A model generated the notes under the pieces. That model had not been told where the DNA came from and did not search any database. It worked only from the letters and a program-made list of their open reading frames with translations. From NCBI RefSeq assembly GCF_014840935.1, contig NZ_CP062005.1, positions 1,426,001-1,490,000 on the forward strand: a stretch of 64,000 nt of DNA. Direction: 5' to 3'. This stretch comes from Halomonas sp. YLGW01 (GTDB taxonomy: Bacteria; Pseudomonadota; Gammaproteobacteria; Pseudomonadales; Halomonadaceae). The position numbers and the translations under genes are program-made. Positions 48,354 to 57,968 of this stretch are shown here, one piece after another. Numbering within the stretch: the first letter of the stretch is position 1; the number at the start of each line of letters is the position of its first letter.

Positions 48354-50258
48354 CTAGCCTTCGAACTTCACCACCGGCCCCGTCACCCCATCCATGCCAA
48401 TCTCGACGAGAGCTTGGCGTTCTTCTGGGGTTTTCACGCCTTCGGCGATGGCCAGGATCCCCAGCGAGTGGCTCAGTGTCGCCATGCCGCGCAACAGCGT
48501 CTGGTGTGCGGTCTGCTGGTCGATATCCCGGATCAGCGAGGCATCGAACTTGAGGTAGCTCAGGCCACTGCCCTGCAGGTCGGCGAGGTGTGTGAACTGC
48601 TGGCCGACGTGTTCAAGGCCGATATGGCAGCCAAAGCGTTGCAGGGCATGGCACAGGGACTGGAAATCCTTCAGCTGATGGATGGCCACCGTCTCGGGCA
48701 ATTCCAGCCACAGCCGCCTGGCTGCCTCGGGGTGGGCCAACAGCAGTTCATGCAGCCGCTGATGGAACCCCGAGCTTGCAAGGCTTCGGGCCGAGAGGTT
48801 TAGCGCCATCGGCGCCTGTTCTTGTTCCAAGGTACGCAGAGCACTCTCGATGCTGGCCAGATCCAAGGCTTCATCCAACTGGAAGCGTGTGATCCAGGCT
48901 AGATAGGTGCCCGCTGGCTGCCAATCGCCATCCAGCCAGAGACGTGAGGGGCATTCCATATGCAGCAACTTCCCTTCGGCATCGAGTACCGGGTAGCGAG
49001 CTAGCCTAACGCCTTGTTCGAGAGCCGTTTCCAGCGCGTGTCGCCATTCTGCATGGTTGCGGTATTTCAGGACATCGGGCGTCGGCTCCGTCATGCAGAT
49101 CGATCGTCCACCACGCGCCTCGGCCCTGGCCAGTTCCCCATCGAGTTGGCTGAGCAGCGTCTCGCGTGGGACATCGTGCTTGAAGGCGACGATGCCGATG
49201 GGTAGGTCGAGCAGGCTGGGTTGTCGGTCGGCGAGCGGATGCAGGCGCTGAGTGAGCTGGTCGGCGACATCGTCGGGTGTCATGCCGTGGGGTAGCAGGA
49301 TGGCGAAGTCACTGCCATTGAGGCGGCCTAGCTGGCTTTCATGATGCTCCAGCGATAACTCATGAAGAGCCGTGGCTATCTCGTGGAGAAAGCGATCGGT
49401 CTCCGGTCGCCCCAGCTTGGCATTGAGAGCTTCAAGGTCGGCGACCCTTACCATGGCCAGGCAGCCCTGGTGGAAGACTTCCTTGTTGTCCAGGGCATGC
49501 TGGAGATGCGTCATGAAGTAGGCCCGATTGGCGAGGCCGGTGGTCGCATCCTGTTGCAGCTTACGTCTCAGGTCCTCGAGCTTGCCGCTTTCCCGGGTCA
49601 ACATCTGACGTACGCTGCCGGACAGGCGGTTCATGGCCGCGACCAATTCGCGCAACTCCTGTGTCCTGGGCTCCGGGGCGATGGTGAAGCGTCGGTTGCC
49701 GATATCGTTGGCCTGGTCGATCACCGCCGCCAGCGGGCGACGGATGCGCCGAACGATCCACCAGGCGATCAAAGCGCTGATCAAGGCGGCGAAGGCAAAC
49801 CAGGCCACCAGTTGCTGGGCGCTCTGCCACAGGGAGCGGTAGGCATAGCTGTGCTGACTCTCGAGCATCAGGGTGCCGTACTGACGCCAGCCATCCTGCA
49901 CCACGGCATGGCCGGGAGGAATGGTGAAGTGGGTCAGGTCCACGAACCAGCCCGGTACATCGGCGATGAACGGAGGGGCCTCGCGGCGCAGGATGAGGTC
50001 GCCGGCGGAGTCGCGCAATTCGATGCGCCGGTAGTGGCCGGTATCGAACTGGGCGGCCAGCAACAGCTCGATGGTGACAGGATCCTTGTCGAGCTGACTC
50101 ATGGACAGGGCCAGTGCATTGGCATTGTCGGCGTTCTTGATGCGCACTTCCTGCTCGATGTAATGGCGACTGGTCGATAGCCCCACGATCAGGCTGCCGC
50201 CGAAGGCGAGCAGCAGGACGGTGGCGATGGCCAGCCATAGCTGTTTGATCAGAGACAT
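48354..50258 (-). CDS. lapD: c-di-GMP receptor LapD (degenerate GGDEF-EAL)
   Basis: LapD sits in the inner membrane; when its EAL domain binds c-di-GMP, its periplasmic domain captures the protease LapG. The 634-residue protein has a membrane segment (about 8-28), a LapD_MoxY_N-type periplasmic domain (about 29-150, with GWRQYGTLMLES), a second membrane segment (about 151-172), a HAMP domain (about 175-225), a GGDEF domain with the motif degraded to LNGSDF, and an EAL domain where EAL is replaced by ECP. Both enzymatic motifs are lost, as expected for a receptor. AGGGAG lies 8 nt before the ATG. It follows lapG in the same direction. Confidence 0.95.
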   Translation of the reverse strand: MSLIKQLWLAIATVLLLAFGGSLIVGLSTSRHYIEQEVRIKNADNANALALSMSQLDKDPVTIELLLAAQFDTGHYRRIELRDSAGDLILRREAPPFIADVPGWFVDLTHFTIPPGHAVVQDGWRQYGTLMLESQHSYAYRSLWQSAQQLVAWFAFAALISALIAWWIVRRIRRPLAAVIDQANDIGNRRFTIAPEPRTQELRELVAAMNRLSGSVRQMLTRESGKLEDLRRKLQQDATTGLANRAYFMTHLQHALDNKEVFHQGCLAMVRVADLEALNAKLGRPETDRFLHEIATALHELSLEHHESQLGRLNGSDFAILLPHGMTPDDVADQLTQRLHPLADRQPSLLDLPIGIVAFKHDVPRETLLSQLDGELARAEARGGRSICMTEPTPDVLKYRNHAEWRHALETALEQGVRLARYPVLDAEGKLLHMECPSRLWLDGDWQPAGTYLAWITRFQLDEALDLASIESALRTLEQEQAPMALNLSARSLASSGFHQRLHELLLAHPEAARRLWLELPETVAIHQLKDFQSLCHALQRFGCHIGLEHVGQQFTHLADLQGSGLSYLKFDASLIRDIDQQTAHQTLLRGMATLSHSLGILAIAEGVKTPEERQALVEIGMDGVTGPVVKFEG

Positions 50259-50319
50259 CCCAAGCTCTCCCTCTGCCGCCTATTGGCGGTTATATCGATC
50301 ATCATCGAATGTGTCACCG

Positions 50320-51027
50320 TTAAAGTCGAAATCCCTGTTCTCGCATGCGGGCCAGTACGCTGCGCCAGCGAGACAGACGCTGCACCGGGTCGACCCGTGA
50401 CTGGCTGGACCCGCCGGTCCAGAGGCCGTCGCTGTTGAAACTGAACACGGGCGTCAGGTCCAACCGCTCGCTGGCGGGACGAATGCTCTCCACAAGGTTG
50501 TCCAGTACCAGCGGTTCTGCCCCCGGCAGGCGGTAATAGCCCAGCACCATGTGTGCCTGAGAGAGACCGCCGCGCCCCAGGGTCGCCCGGACATAGATCA
50601 GTCGCAGTCGCTCGGAGGCCATCCCCAGCTGCAGCAGGGTGATGTACTTGGCGATGGTGAAGTCCTCGCAGTCACCATCGCCGCGCCCCAGCGTCTCCAG
50701 AGGCGTGGCCCAGTAATCTTCCTGCTGCCAGATGGCACGGTCATCCAGCCAGCGAATACGCTGGTTGAAGAAGTCGTTGACCCCGGCCAGCTGCTCGGCG
50801 ATGGCGAGGGGGCGAAGGCGCTCGATCAGGGCGAGCCAGGCCTCCAGCGCCGCCGTGCCTTGTGTCTCAAAGCGGGACTGCATGACCTGACGCAAGCGTG
50901 CCATGTCGAGGGCGGCCACCGCTGGCGGTGACAACCCCAGCCAGCCACCCGCGAGCAGACCCCCTAGCCCGATGAGCAGGCGGCGACGCTGGCGTTGAAA
51001 GGCTGGGGGAGTGGGGGCACGAGGCAT
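50320..51027 (-). CDS. lapG: Periplasmic adhesin-cleaving protease LapG
   Basis: LapG is a calcium-dependent transglutaminase-like cysteine protease that cuts LapA-type adhesins at an Ala-Ala-Gly site and frees them from the surface. The 235-residue protein has an Arg-rich signal peptide (about 1-38, ending AVA), the triad Cys120 (GRGDGDCEDF), His159 (SQAHMVLGYY) and Asp176 (LVLDNL), and Asp119 and Glu121 flanking the cysteine as in the known calcium site. AGGGA lies 7 nt before the ATG. It is upstream of lapD, and the predicted substrate is the adhesin at 42180. Confidence 0.96.
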   Translation of the reverse strand: MPRAPTPPAFQRQRRRLLIGLGGLLAGGWLGLSPPAVAALDMARLRQVMQSRFETQGTAALEAWLALIERLRPLAIAEQLAGVNDFFNQRIRWLDDRAIWQQEDYWATPLETLGRGDGDCEDFTIAKYITLLQLGMASERLRLIYVRATLGRGGLSQAHMVLGYYRLPGAEPLVLDNLVESIRPASERLDLTPVFSFNSDGLWTGGSSQSRVDPVQRLSRWRSVLARMREQGFRL

Positions 51028-51084
51028 CGAGGTTTCCCTGCGTGCAGGGCCTGATAGGGAGGCAGATAAGAGTGGCGGAATATA

Positions 51085-52269
51085 TCAGGCTTTGCCTGGG
51101 CCCTGCCAGATGCGCAGCCGACCGATCCAGGGTAGGCGGGCGGCGTGGCGGCGCAGGGTGTCGGCCGCCTCGTCGAGGCTCAGCTCTGAGCTATCCGGGC
51201 GCACGTAGAGAGAGATATCAATGTGCTGATCGAGATAATGCAGGTCCAGGGTCAGGCGGGATTCCCAGGCAGGCAGGCCGGACCAGGCGGTGGCGAGCTC
51301 GGCCTCCACTTCCTCACGCAGCGGCAGCACGTGCAGTGGGTGCTGGGGCGGTGCGTCCTGATCGTCCTCGGGGTCGATGTGGAAGGTCACATCACTCAGG
51401 TTGGGGAAGGCCTGATGCAGTTGACGACAGACCTCGTTGCCGACCTCGTGGGCCTCCGAGACGGTCACCCGCGGGCGTACCACCAGGTGAAGGTCGAGCA
51501 ACACCTGGCCACCGACGGTGCGGGTGCGCAGATCGTGCACGCCGCGCACCCCGGGTACCTGGCTGGCCGTCTCGCGCATGCGCTCTTGCTCGGCCTCGGG
51601 GAGCGCGGTGTCGATCAGCTCCTGACTCGCCTCCCACAAAAGCTCGCCACCGATCTTGCCGACCATGATGGCGACCACCACCGCGGCCACGCCATCCAGC
51701 CAGCCGGCGCCGAACTGGGCGCCGAGCAGGCCGACCAGCACCACTACGGTGGAGAGGGCATCCGAACGGGAATGCCAGGCATTGGCCTCCAGCAGCTTGG
51801 AGCCTACCCGCTTGGCCACCTGCATGGTGTAGCGGAAGATCCATTCCTTGGCAGCCAGGGCGAGTACCGCGATCCCGATCGCCCAAGGGCCGGGCGCGAG
51901 GACCGGCGTGCCACTGAATAGCCGTTCCAGGCTGCCCCAGGCGATGGCGCCGGCGACGAAGATCAGGATGCTGCCCAGCCACAGGGTCGCCAGGGTCTCG
52001 ATGCGACCGTGGCCATAGGGATGGCCGCGATCGGGCGCCTGGCGACCGTAGTGGGTGGCGCCAATCACGAAGATGTCGGTGAGAATATCCGAGAAGGAAT
52101 GAATGCCATCGGCCACCAGCGCCGCCGAGCCGACCATCAGGCCGGCCACCAGCTTGAACATGCCCACCACGAAGTCGATGCCGGCCCCGATCAGGGTGAC
52201 GCGGTGCGCGGCCCGGGTGTCGGCGGCGCGGTCATCGGTCTCCGCGCGGGAGTGATGCATGTGGCCCAT
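51085..52269 (-). CDS. Cation diffusion facilitator family metal transporter
   Basis: CDF proteins export divalent metals (Zn, Fe, Co, Mn) by proton antiport. The 394-residue protein has a His-rich N-terminus, six membrane helices, and metal-site motifs DGIHSFSDILTD in helix 2 and HSRSDALST in helix 5, followed by a cytoplasmic domain (about 210-300). A further 90-residue C-terminal extension beyond the usual end has no motif I know. The metal cannot be assigned. GAGGAG lies 7 nt upstream of the ATG. It is 57 bp upstream of lapG on the same strand, so read-through into lapG-lapD is possible. Confidence 0.92.
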   Translation of the reverse strand: MGHMHHSRAETDDRAADTRAAHRVTLIGAGIDFVVGMFKLVAGLMVGSAALVADGIHSFSDILTDIFVIGATHYGRQAPDRGHPYGHGRIETLATLWLGSILIFVAGAIAWGSLERLFSGTPVLAPGPWAIGIAVLALAAKEWIFRYTMQVAKRVGSKLLEANAWHSRSDALSTVVVLVGLLGAQFGAGWLDGVAAVVVAIMVGKIGGELLWEASQELIDTALPEAEQERMRETASQVPGVRGVHDLRTRTVGGQVLLDLHLVVRPRVTVSEAHEVGNEVCRQLHQAFPNLSDVTFHIDPEDDQDAPPQHPLHVLPLREEVEAELATAWSGLPAWESRLTLDLHYLDQHIDISLYVRPDSSELSLDEAADTLRRHAARLPWIGRLRIWQGPGKA

Positions 52270-52417
52270 GGATGGTCTCCTCGGAGGGTGGCCCCATCCA
52301 ACGGGGCCTGAGGCTAAGGGTGGCTGCTTGGCGGGGCATCGGCCAGATCAGAGCCCGTCGAGCGCCGCCGAGGCAGAAGATCGGCGGCGTATGCCCAGGG
52401 GCCTGGTTTGGCGCCTG

Positions 52418-53578
52418 TTAGAGCCGTCCGGCGCGATTGAGTACCGGGTTGGCGTACTGCGCCAGCCACCAGTCACGCAGGTGGGTGGGCACCTCGGCAA
52501 GCCGCGCATGGAAGCGCTGGCGATCCGTCTCGGTGACCTCGCTGAGATCGACAAGATCCGGTGCCAGGCCGCTGGCCTCGAGGGCCAGTTGGTGGCTGGG
52601 GAAGAGGTGGTAGCCGTTCAGCACCTGCTGGTCGATCTCCTGGGCCACAGCCTCGGGGTCGTCGAAGTCCGCGACCAGTGGAGTGCCGAAGGTCAGCTTG
52701 ATCCGTCCCTTGGCGCCGGTGATGCCGGCGACGATTGAGCGAATGTCCTCGAACTCGATCTTCTGATAGGCCCCCTCGGTGTGCATGGCATGGAGTTCGC
52801 GCGCCTTCTGAAGATCGCAGGGATCGTACTCGTAGCTGATCGACACCGGCACCATGCGCAGTTCGCGGATGATCGTGCCCAGGTTGGCCTGCTTGTCGGC
52901 CTGGCGACCCGCCATGGTCAGCATCTTGATGATCGCCGGGTCGGCACGATCGATGCCGTCCTTGGCGCGCCCCTCGCGTTGAGCCATCCAGATCGAATGG
53001 TTGTCCTCGCTGATGGAGTGGCGAATGTAGCGTGACAGCAGTTGGTAGGCGGCCAGCATGGCGCGCTTGCCCTTGGCCGAGCGCGGCACGATGAAGCTCT
53101 TGTTGAGGCGCATCAGGTCCGACACATAGGGTTTCTGCAGCAGGTTGTCGCCGATGGCGATGCGCACCGTGCTGCGGTTGGCCTGATAGAGCGCGTAGTT
53201 GACGAAAGCCGGGTCGAGGGCGATGTCGCGGTGGTTGCCGATGAACAGGTAGGCCTGATCGTGCTCCAGGCGGTCGAGGCCTTCCACCTCGAAGGACTCG
53301 GTCGTGGTGCGGATCATGCGCTGCATGTAGCTGGCGATGCGCATCTGAAAGTCATAGACGCTGTCGACCCCGCGCATCTCGCGGCGAATCGCGAAGCGGG
53401 CCAGGGTGCGCGCCAGGCGCGGGGCCATCCGCGCGAGCCTGGGCAGCTTGAACTGGGTCAGCGCATCGAGCAGCTCGGCATTGTCGGCCAGCCGCGTGAT
53501 CACCTCGGCGACCTCGTCGTCGTGATAGGGACGAATGTCGGCGAAGGGGTCGTTTATTGTTTCGGCTTCTGTGGTCAC
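52418..53578 (-). CDS. PlsC-type glycerophospholipid acyltransferase
   Basis: The 386-residue protein has an acyltransferase domain with the NHRDIALDP block (the usual H-x4-D box, here with the second Asp one residue further), the pocket motif KSFIVPRSAKGKR and the EGRAKDG block. These fit 1-acylglycerol-3-phosphate or related acyltransferases of membrane lipid synthesis. There is no clear membrane segment, unlike enteric PlsC, so it may be a peripheral enzyme. The ATG at 53578 gives the start MTTEAETINDPF. It lies between rdgC and the CDF gene on the same strand. Confidence 0.85.
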   Translation of the reverse strand: MTTEAETINDPFADIRPYHDDEVAEVITRLADNAELLDALTQFKLPRLARMAPRLARTLARFAIRREMRGVDSVYDFQMRIASYMQRMIRTTTESFEVEGLDRLEHDQAYLFIGNHRDIALDPAFVNYALYQANRSTVRIAIGDNLLQKPYVSDLMRLNKSFIVPRSAKGKRAMLAAYQLLSRYIRHSISEDNHSIWMAQREGRAKDGIDRADPAIIKMLTMAGRQADKQANLGTIIRELRMVPVSISYEYDPCDLQKARELHAMHTEGAYQKIEFEDIRSIVAGITGAKGRIKLTFGTPLVADFDDPEAVAQEIDQQVLNGYHLFPSHQLALEASGLAPDLVDLSEVTETDRQRFHARLAEVPTHLRDWWLAQYANPVLNRAGRL

Positions 53579-53642
53579 GATGAAAAAATCACGAGATTGA
53601 AGACTGGAAAGATGAGAGCGACGCGGATCATAGGCTCGGTGA

Positions 53643-54569
53643 TCATGGGCTCGGCGGCGCGGCGGAGGCTTCGCCGTCCAGCCAGCCGATCAGGCGTTCC
53701 ACGACCTCGGCCAGGGTCTGCGCCATCAGCACGAAGTCGGCCTCCATGCGCAGGATGGCGTCATCGCCGTCGTTGGCCTGGCTCGCTTCGTCGAGCAGGG
53801 CATCGGAAAAACGCAGCGACTTGAGGGCCAGGTCGTCGTGCAGCACCAGGGAGAGCTGCCCTTCGACCTCGAGTGCCAGCTTGTGGGCCTGTCGTCCGCC
53901 TTCGAGCAGGGTCTGGATCTCGTCGCTGTCCAGATCCACGGCCCGGGCGCGCAGTACGCCATCGTCGCCCTGAGCCTTGAGCTCGACCTGGTCGCCGAGG
54001 ATCAGCCCGGTCGGGCGGCTATCCGCTTCCTTGAGCCAGGTGGTCATGGCGCGGATCGGCAAGGCCTGGGTGGCCAGTGGCGTGACCTTGAGGCTGCCTA
54101 GGGTCTGGCGCAGCAGATCAAGTATTTCCTCGGCGCGGGCACGACTGCTGGCGTTGACGGCGATCAGGTCGCGGCGAGTGTCCCACCACAGGTCGACCTT
54201 CTGGCTCTTGATGAAGGCGCGTGGCAGCAGCTCCTCATAGACCTGTTCCTTGATCGTCTGCTTCTCCTTGCGCGGCAGGGGGCGGCCCTCGGCGGCCTCG
54301 CGGTCGGCGCAGCGCTCCTCGACTTCCTCGCGCACCACGCTTGCCGGCAATACGCGCTCCTGGCGCAACGCCGAGAGCAGGCGATGCCCCTGGATCTCGT
54401 GGAGATGACGTTCGCTGCCGCGCCCGCCCGGCGTCCGCCAGCCCAACCGCGTGGCTTCGCTACCCCCTAGCGGGCGGAAGGCCTGTTCGGCGAGCTGGTC
54501 GTCCAGGTCGTCGTGGGCGATCTGCGGGGCATCATGCAGGCGATAGAGATGCAGGTGCTTGAACCACAT
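53643..54569 (-). CDS. rdgC: Recombination-associated protein RdgC
   Basis: RdgC forms a ring around double-stranded DNA and limits RecA activity. The 308-residue protein starts MWFKHLHLYRLHD, the family start, and has LGWRTPGGRGS, KEQVYEELLPRAF and DLWWDTRRDLIAVNASSRARAEE. The ATG at 54569 was preferred to one 39 nt upstream for this reason. Length matches E. coli RdgC (303). Confidence 0.96.
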   Translation of the reverse strand: MWFKHLHLYRLHDAPQIAHDDLDDQLAEQAFRPLGGSEATRLGWRTPGGRGSERHLHEIQGHRLLSALRQERVLPASVVREEVEERCADREAAEGRPLPRKEKQTIKEQVYEELLPRAFIKSQKVDLWWDTRRDLIAVNASSRARAEEILDLLRQTLGSLKVTPLATQALPIRAMTTWLKEADSRPTGLILGDQVELKAQGDDGVLRARAVDLDSDEIQTLLEGGRQAHKLALEVEGQLSLVLHDDLALKSLRFSDALLDEASQANDGDDAILRMEADFVLMAQTLAEVVERLIGWLDGEASAAPPSP

Positions 54570-54683
54570 GGCAAGTCTCTGACAAAAAAGGAGCAACATT
54601 ATGGCCAAAGGGGGCCTTCGGTGCCAGCGCTGGGCCGGCGGCGCACATTTCGTTCTGGCGCCGGCGCACGTTACGGCTAGGCC

Positions 54684-55460
54684 TCAAGCGCTGGGCGGTG
54701 CGTCGAGCGGGAAGTCGCGCAGCTCGGGTGCCTGGCCGGCGTCGAGGCGAATATCCCAGCCTCGATCGGGCTGCCAGTCCCCCAGCACGACGCGTATGGC
54801 CGGCTGGTCATCGAGCGTGAGGTCATGGATGGCCGGGCGATGCGTATGGCCGTGAATCAGCAGGGCAACGTCATGCGCCTTCATGTCCTTGACCACCTCA
54901 TCGGGCGTGACATCCATGATGTCCTCGGCCTTGTTGGAGTTGGCGTCACCGGATTGCTCGCGGATCTGCTTGGCTAGCGCGAGGCGCTCAGGAATCGACA
55001 TGGCGAGGATCTGCGCCTGCCACTGAGGATCGCGGGCCTGGGCGCGGAACGCCATGTAGGCCTCGTCGCGGGTGCACAGGCTGTCGCCGTGCATCAGCAG
55101 GATCGGCTCGCCGTCGTTGTCGAGCTTAGTGGGATCATCGAGGAGGGTGGCGCCACAGGCTTCGGCGAAGCGCTTGCCGATCAGGAAATCCCGGTTGCCG
55201 TGCATCAGGTAGACCGCCGTGCCGGCGCTGCTCAGGTTGTGCAGTGCCTTGGCGACGCGCTTGACCAGCGCCGCGTTGCCGCTGGGCTCGGCCTCCGGCA
55301 GGTCGAGGATGTCATCACCGACCCAGGCCTCGAAGAAATCGCCGAGGATATAGAGGGCGTCGGCCTTGCTGGCCGTCTCTTCCAGGTAGGTGAAGAAGCC
55401 GTCGGTGATCGCGGGGGCACCCGGGTGCAGGTGCAGATCGGAAATCAGCAGAGTCGTCAT
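54684..55460 (-). CDS. lpxH: UDP-2,3-diacylglucosamine diphosphatase LpxH
   Basis: LpxH cleaves UDP-2,3-diacylglucosamine to lipid X in lipid A synthesis at the inner membrane. The 258-residue protein has all calcineurin-like metallophosphatase motifs in order: SDLHLHPG, LGDFFEAWVGDD, MHGNRDFLIG, LMHGDSLCTRD and HGHTHRP. It follows ppiB on the same strand after a terminator, the usual ppiB-lpxH neighbourhood. Confidence 0.97.
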   Translation of the reverse strand: MTTLLISDLHLHPGAPAITDGFFTYLEETASKADALYILGDFFEAWVGDDILDLPEAEPSGNAALVKRVAKALHNLSSAGTAVYLMHGNRDFLIGKRFAEACGATLLDDPTKLDNDGEPILLMHGDSLCTRDEAYMAFRAQARDPQWQAQILAMSIPERLALAKQIREQSGDANSNKAEDIMDVTPDEVVKDMKAHDVALLIHGHTHRPAIHDLTLDDQPAIRVVLGDWQPDRGWDIRLDAGQAPELRDFPLDAPPSA

Positions 55461-55547
55461 GGCGAGCCTGTTCGTGTGATTGCGGTGCGGTAACGTGGCG
55501 CTTGTCGGGACGCGCCGTCAGGGCGCATGTCCCAGCGGCCGAGGGCC

Positions 55548-55583
55548 GAAAAACGACACACGCCCGCACGTAGGCGGGCGTGT
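55548..55583 (-). terminator. Terminator after ppiB
   Basis: A 10-bp stem ACACGCCCGC/GCGGGCGTGT with a 6-nt loop. On the minus strand, GTCGTTTTT follows the stem. Confidence 0.8.
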
Positions 55584-55599
55584 CTTACAGGCATGGATC

Positions 55600-56112
55600 T
55601 CAGGTGTCGCTCGGCGCGTCATCCTTGAGATAGGCGCGCTGGATCACCACGTCGTCGGCGGGCACGTCAGCGTGCATGCCGCGGCGAGTAGTCGGGACGA
55701 CGCGGATCTTGTCGACCACGTCCATGCCGTCGACCACTTTGCCGAACACGCAGTAGCCCCAGCCCTGGAGGTTCTTGCCGCTGTGATTGAGGAAGTCGTT
55801 GTCGGCGACGTTGATGAAGAACTGGGCGGAAGCCGAGTGCGGGTCCTGGGTGCGAGCCATGGCCAGGGTGCCCTTGGTGTTCTTCAGGCCGTTGTCGGCT
55901 TCGTTCTCGATCGGCGCGCGGGTCGGCTTCTGATTGAAGTCGGTGTCGAAGCCACCGCCCTGCACCATGAAGCCGTCGATCACCCGATGAAAGAGGGTGT
56001 TGTCATAGTGGCCGTCGGTCACGTACTGCTGGAAGTTCTCGGCGGTCTTGGGCGCCTTGTCGAAATCGAGCGCGATGGTGATATCGCCGTAATTGGTCTG
56101 GAGAACAATCAT
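55600..56112 (-). CDS. ppiB: Cytoplasmic cyclophilin-type peptidyl-prolyl isomerase
   Basis: The 170-residue protein is a cyclophilin without signal peptide. It has the catalytic Arg in [13 protein letters not shown], the QFFINVADN block and the [10 protein letters not shown] segment with the conserved Trp. The start ATG lies 56 bp from the palindromic -10 shared with glnS. The length is close to that of E. coli PpiB (164). Confidence 0.97.
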   Translation of the reverse strand: MIVLQTNYGDITIALDFDKAPKTAENFQQYVTDGHYDNTLFHRVIDGFMVQGGGFDTDFNQKPTRAPIENEADNGLKNTKGTLAMARTQDPHSASAQFFINVADNDFLNHSGKNLQGWGYCVFGKVVDGMDVVDKIRVVPTTRRGMHADVPADDVVIQRAYLKDDAPSDT

Positions 56113-56142
56113 GTCAGTTTCCCGGAAGTCGTATTGGGCGCC

Positions 56143-56174
56143 TTGGCGTTGCGCATCTGCGTCGCGCTATAATA
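56143..56174. promoter_or_regulatory. Shared ppiB/glnS promoter region with palindromic -10
   Basis: CGCTATAATAGCG (56165-56177 region) contains TATAAT on the plus strand (56168-56173) and TATTAT on the minus strand. The best plus-strand -35 is TTGGCG (56143-56148) with 19-bp spacing. Its position fits both divergent genes. Confidence 0.55.
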
Positions 56175-56287
56175 GCGGTTTTGCATCGACGCGCGAAGCC
56201 GGCAACCGCCATCCGTCCTGGTCGATCGGGATGAGAGGATGACGGTCCGTCGCCAGCGTACTCCATCAAGAGGTTCTCAGACGCCCC

Positions 56288-57967
56288 ATGAGCAATGACA
56301 GCACCAGCGCCCCGAACTTCATTCGCAATCAGATTAGCGAAGAGATCGAGGCTGGCAAGGTCGACAAGATCGTTACCCGTTTCCCGCCGGAGCCCAATGG
56401 CTTCCTGCACATCGGCCATGCCAAGTCGATCTGCCTGAACTTCGGTCTGGCCGAGCAGTTCGGTGGCGACTGTCACCTGCGCTTCGATGACACCAATCCG
56501 GCCAAGGAAGAGCAGGCCTACATCGATGCCATCAAGGAAGATCTTGAGTGGATGGGCTTCGACTGGGCCGGCGACGTGCGTTACGCGTCGGACTACTTCG
56601 ATCAGCTCTATGCCTGGGCGCAGCACCTGGTCCGCGAAGGCAAGGCCTATGTCGACGATCTGTCGCCGGACGAGATCCGCGAGTATCGCGGCACCCTGAC
56701 CGAAGCCGGCCGTCCGAGCCCCTATCGCGAGCGCAGCGCCGACGAGAGCCTCGATCTGCTCGAGCGTATGAAGCAGGGCGAGTTCGCCGAGGGCGAGAAG
56801 GTGCTGCGTGCCAAGATCGACATGGCCTCGCCGAACATCAATCTGCGCGACCCGATCCTCTACCGCATCCGTCACGCCGACCATCATCAGACCGGTGACA
56901 AGTGGAAGATCTACCCGTCCTACGACTTCACCCATGGCCAGTCGGATGCCATCGAGGGCGTGACCCATTCCGTCTGCACCCTGGAGTTCGAGGACCATCG
57001 CCCGCTCTACGAATGGTTCCTCGACAACCTGCCGGTGCCGGCCAAGCCGCGTCAGATCGAGTTCGCGCGCCTGAACCTGAATTACACCCTGACCTCCAAG
57101 CGCAAGCTCAAGCTGCTGGTCGATCAGGGCATCGTTGATGGCTGGGATGACCCCCGTCTGCCGACGATTTCCGGCATGCGTCGCCGCGGCTATACGCCGG
57201 CCTCGATCCGCAAGTTCTGCGACATGATCGGCGTGACCCGCGCCGACGGCGGCCTGGTCGAGATTGGCATGCTCTATCATGCGATTCGCTCGGATCTCGA
57301 GGACAACGCGCCGCGGGCCATGTGCGTGATGAAGCCCCTCAAGGTCGTGCTGACCAATGTCCCCGAGGATCACGACGAGGTCTTCGAAGTCGCCGGCCAT
57401 CCGGCCCGCGATGACATGGGTACGCGCCGGCTGCCGTTCACCCGCGAGATCTGGATCGACCGGGACGACTTCATGGAGGAGCCGCCGAAGAAGTTCTTCC
57501 GTCTGGCCCCGGACAAGGAAGTGCGCCTGCGCAACGGCTACGTGATCCGCTGCGATGAGGTGATCAAGGACGACGCCGGCGAGATCAGCGAGCTGCGCTG
57601 TTCGGTGGACTTCGACACCCTGGGCAAGAACCCGGAAGGCCGCAAGGTCAAGGGCGTGATTCACTGGGTCAGCGCCGCCCACGGCGTGTCGGTAGAGGTG
57701 CGTCAGTACGACAACCTCTTCCAGGTCGAGGTCCCCGACAAGGACAAGGACGCCGACTTCCTGGATCACCTGAACCCGGAGTCGCTGGTCACCGTGCAGG
57801 GCATCGCCGAACCGTCGATCCGTGACGCGGCCCCCGAGGCGCGCTACCAGTTCGAGCGGGTCGGCTACTTCTGCGCCGACCGCCACGCCTGCGCCGAGGG
57901 CAAGCTGGTGTTCAACCGCACCGTGGGGCTGAAGGACGGCTGGGCCAAGGCACAGAAGAAGGGCTGA
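56288..57967 (+). CDS. glnS: Glutaminyl-tRNA synthetase
   Basis: GlnRS is a class I synthetase that charges tRNA-Gln. The 559-residue protein has the HIGH motif in [13 protein letters not shown], the [10 protein letters not shown] region that stands for KMSKS, and two C-terminal beta-barrel anticodon domains (about 340-555). The ATG at 56288 gives [16 protein letters not shown], close to E. coli. It is followed after 1 bp by cysS, so the two are probably co-transcribed. Confidence 0.98.
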   Translation: MSNDSTSAPNFIRNQISEEIEAGKVDKIVTRFPPEPNGFLHIGHAKSICLNFGLAEQFGGDCHLRFDDTNPAKEEQAYIDAIKEDLEWMGFDWAGDVRYASDYFDQLYAWAQHLVREGKAYVDDLSPDEIREYRGTLTEAGRPSPYRERSADESLDLLERMKQGEFAEGEKVLRAKIDMASPNINLRDPILYRIRHADHHQTGDKWKIYPSYDFTHGQSDAIEGVTHSVCTLEFEDHRPLYEWFLDNLPVPAKPRQIEFARLNLNYTLTSKRKLKLLVDQGIVDGWDDPRLPTISGMRRRGYTPASIRKFCDMIGVTRADGGLVEIGMLYHAIRSDLEDNAPRAMCVMKPLKVVLTNVPEDHDEVFEVAGHPARDDMGTRRLPFTREIWIDRDDFMEEPPKKFFRLAPDKEVRLRNGYVIRCDEVIKDDAGEISELRCSVDFDTLGKNPEGRKVKGVIHWVSAAHGVSVEVRQYDNLFQVEVPDKDKDADFLDHLNPESLVTVQGIAEPSIRDAAPEARYQFERVGYFCADRHACAEGKLVFNRTVGLKDGWAKAQKKG

Positions 57968-57968
57968 T

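Noticed and set aside
52290-52308. GGCCCC/GGGGCC hairpin as a terminator
   Set aside because: A 6-bp stem without T-tract on either strand, too weak to call.
56114-57886. 590-residue minus-strand frame across glnS
   Set aside because: Shadow of a well-supported glutaminyl-tRNA synthetase.
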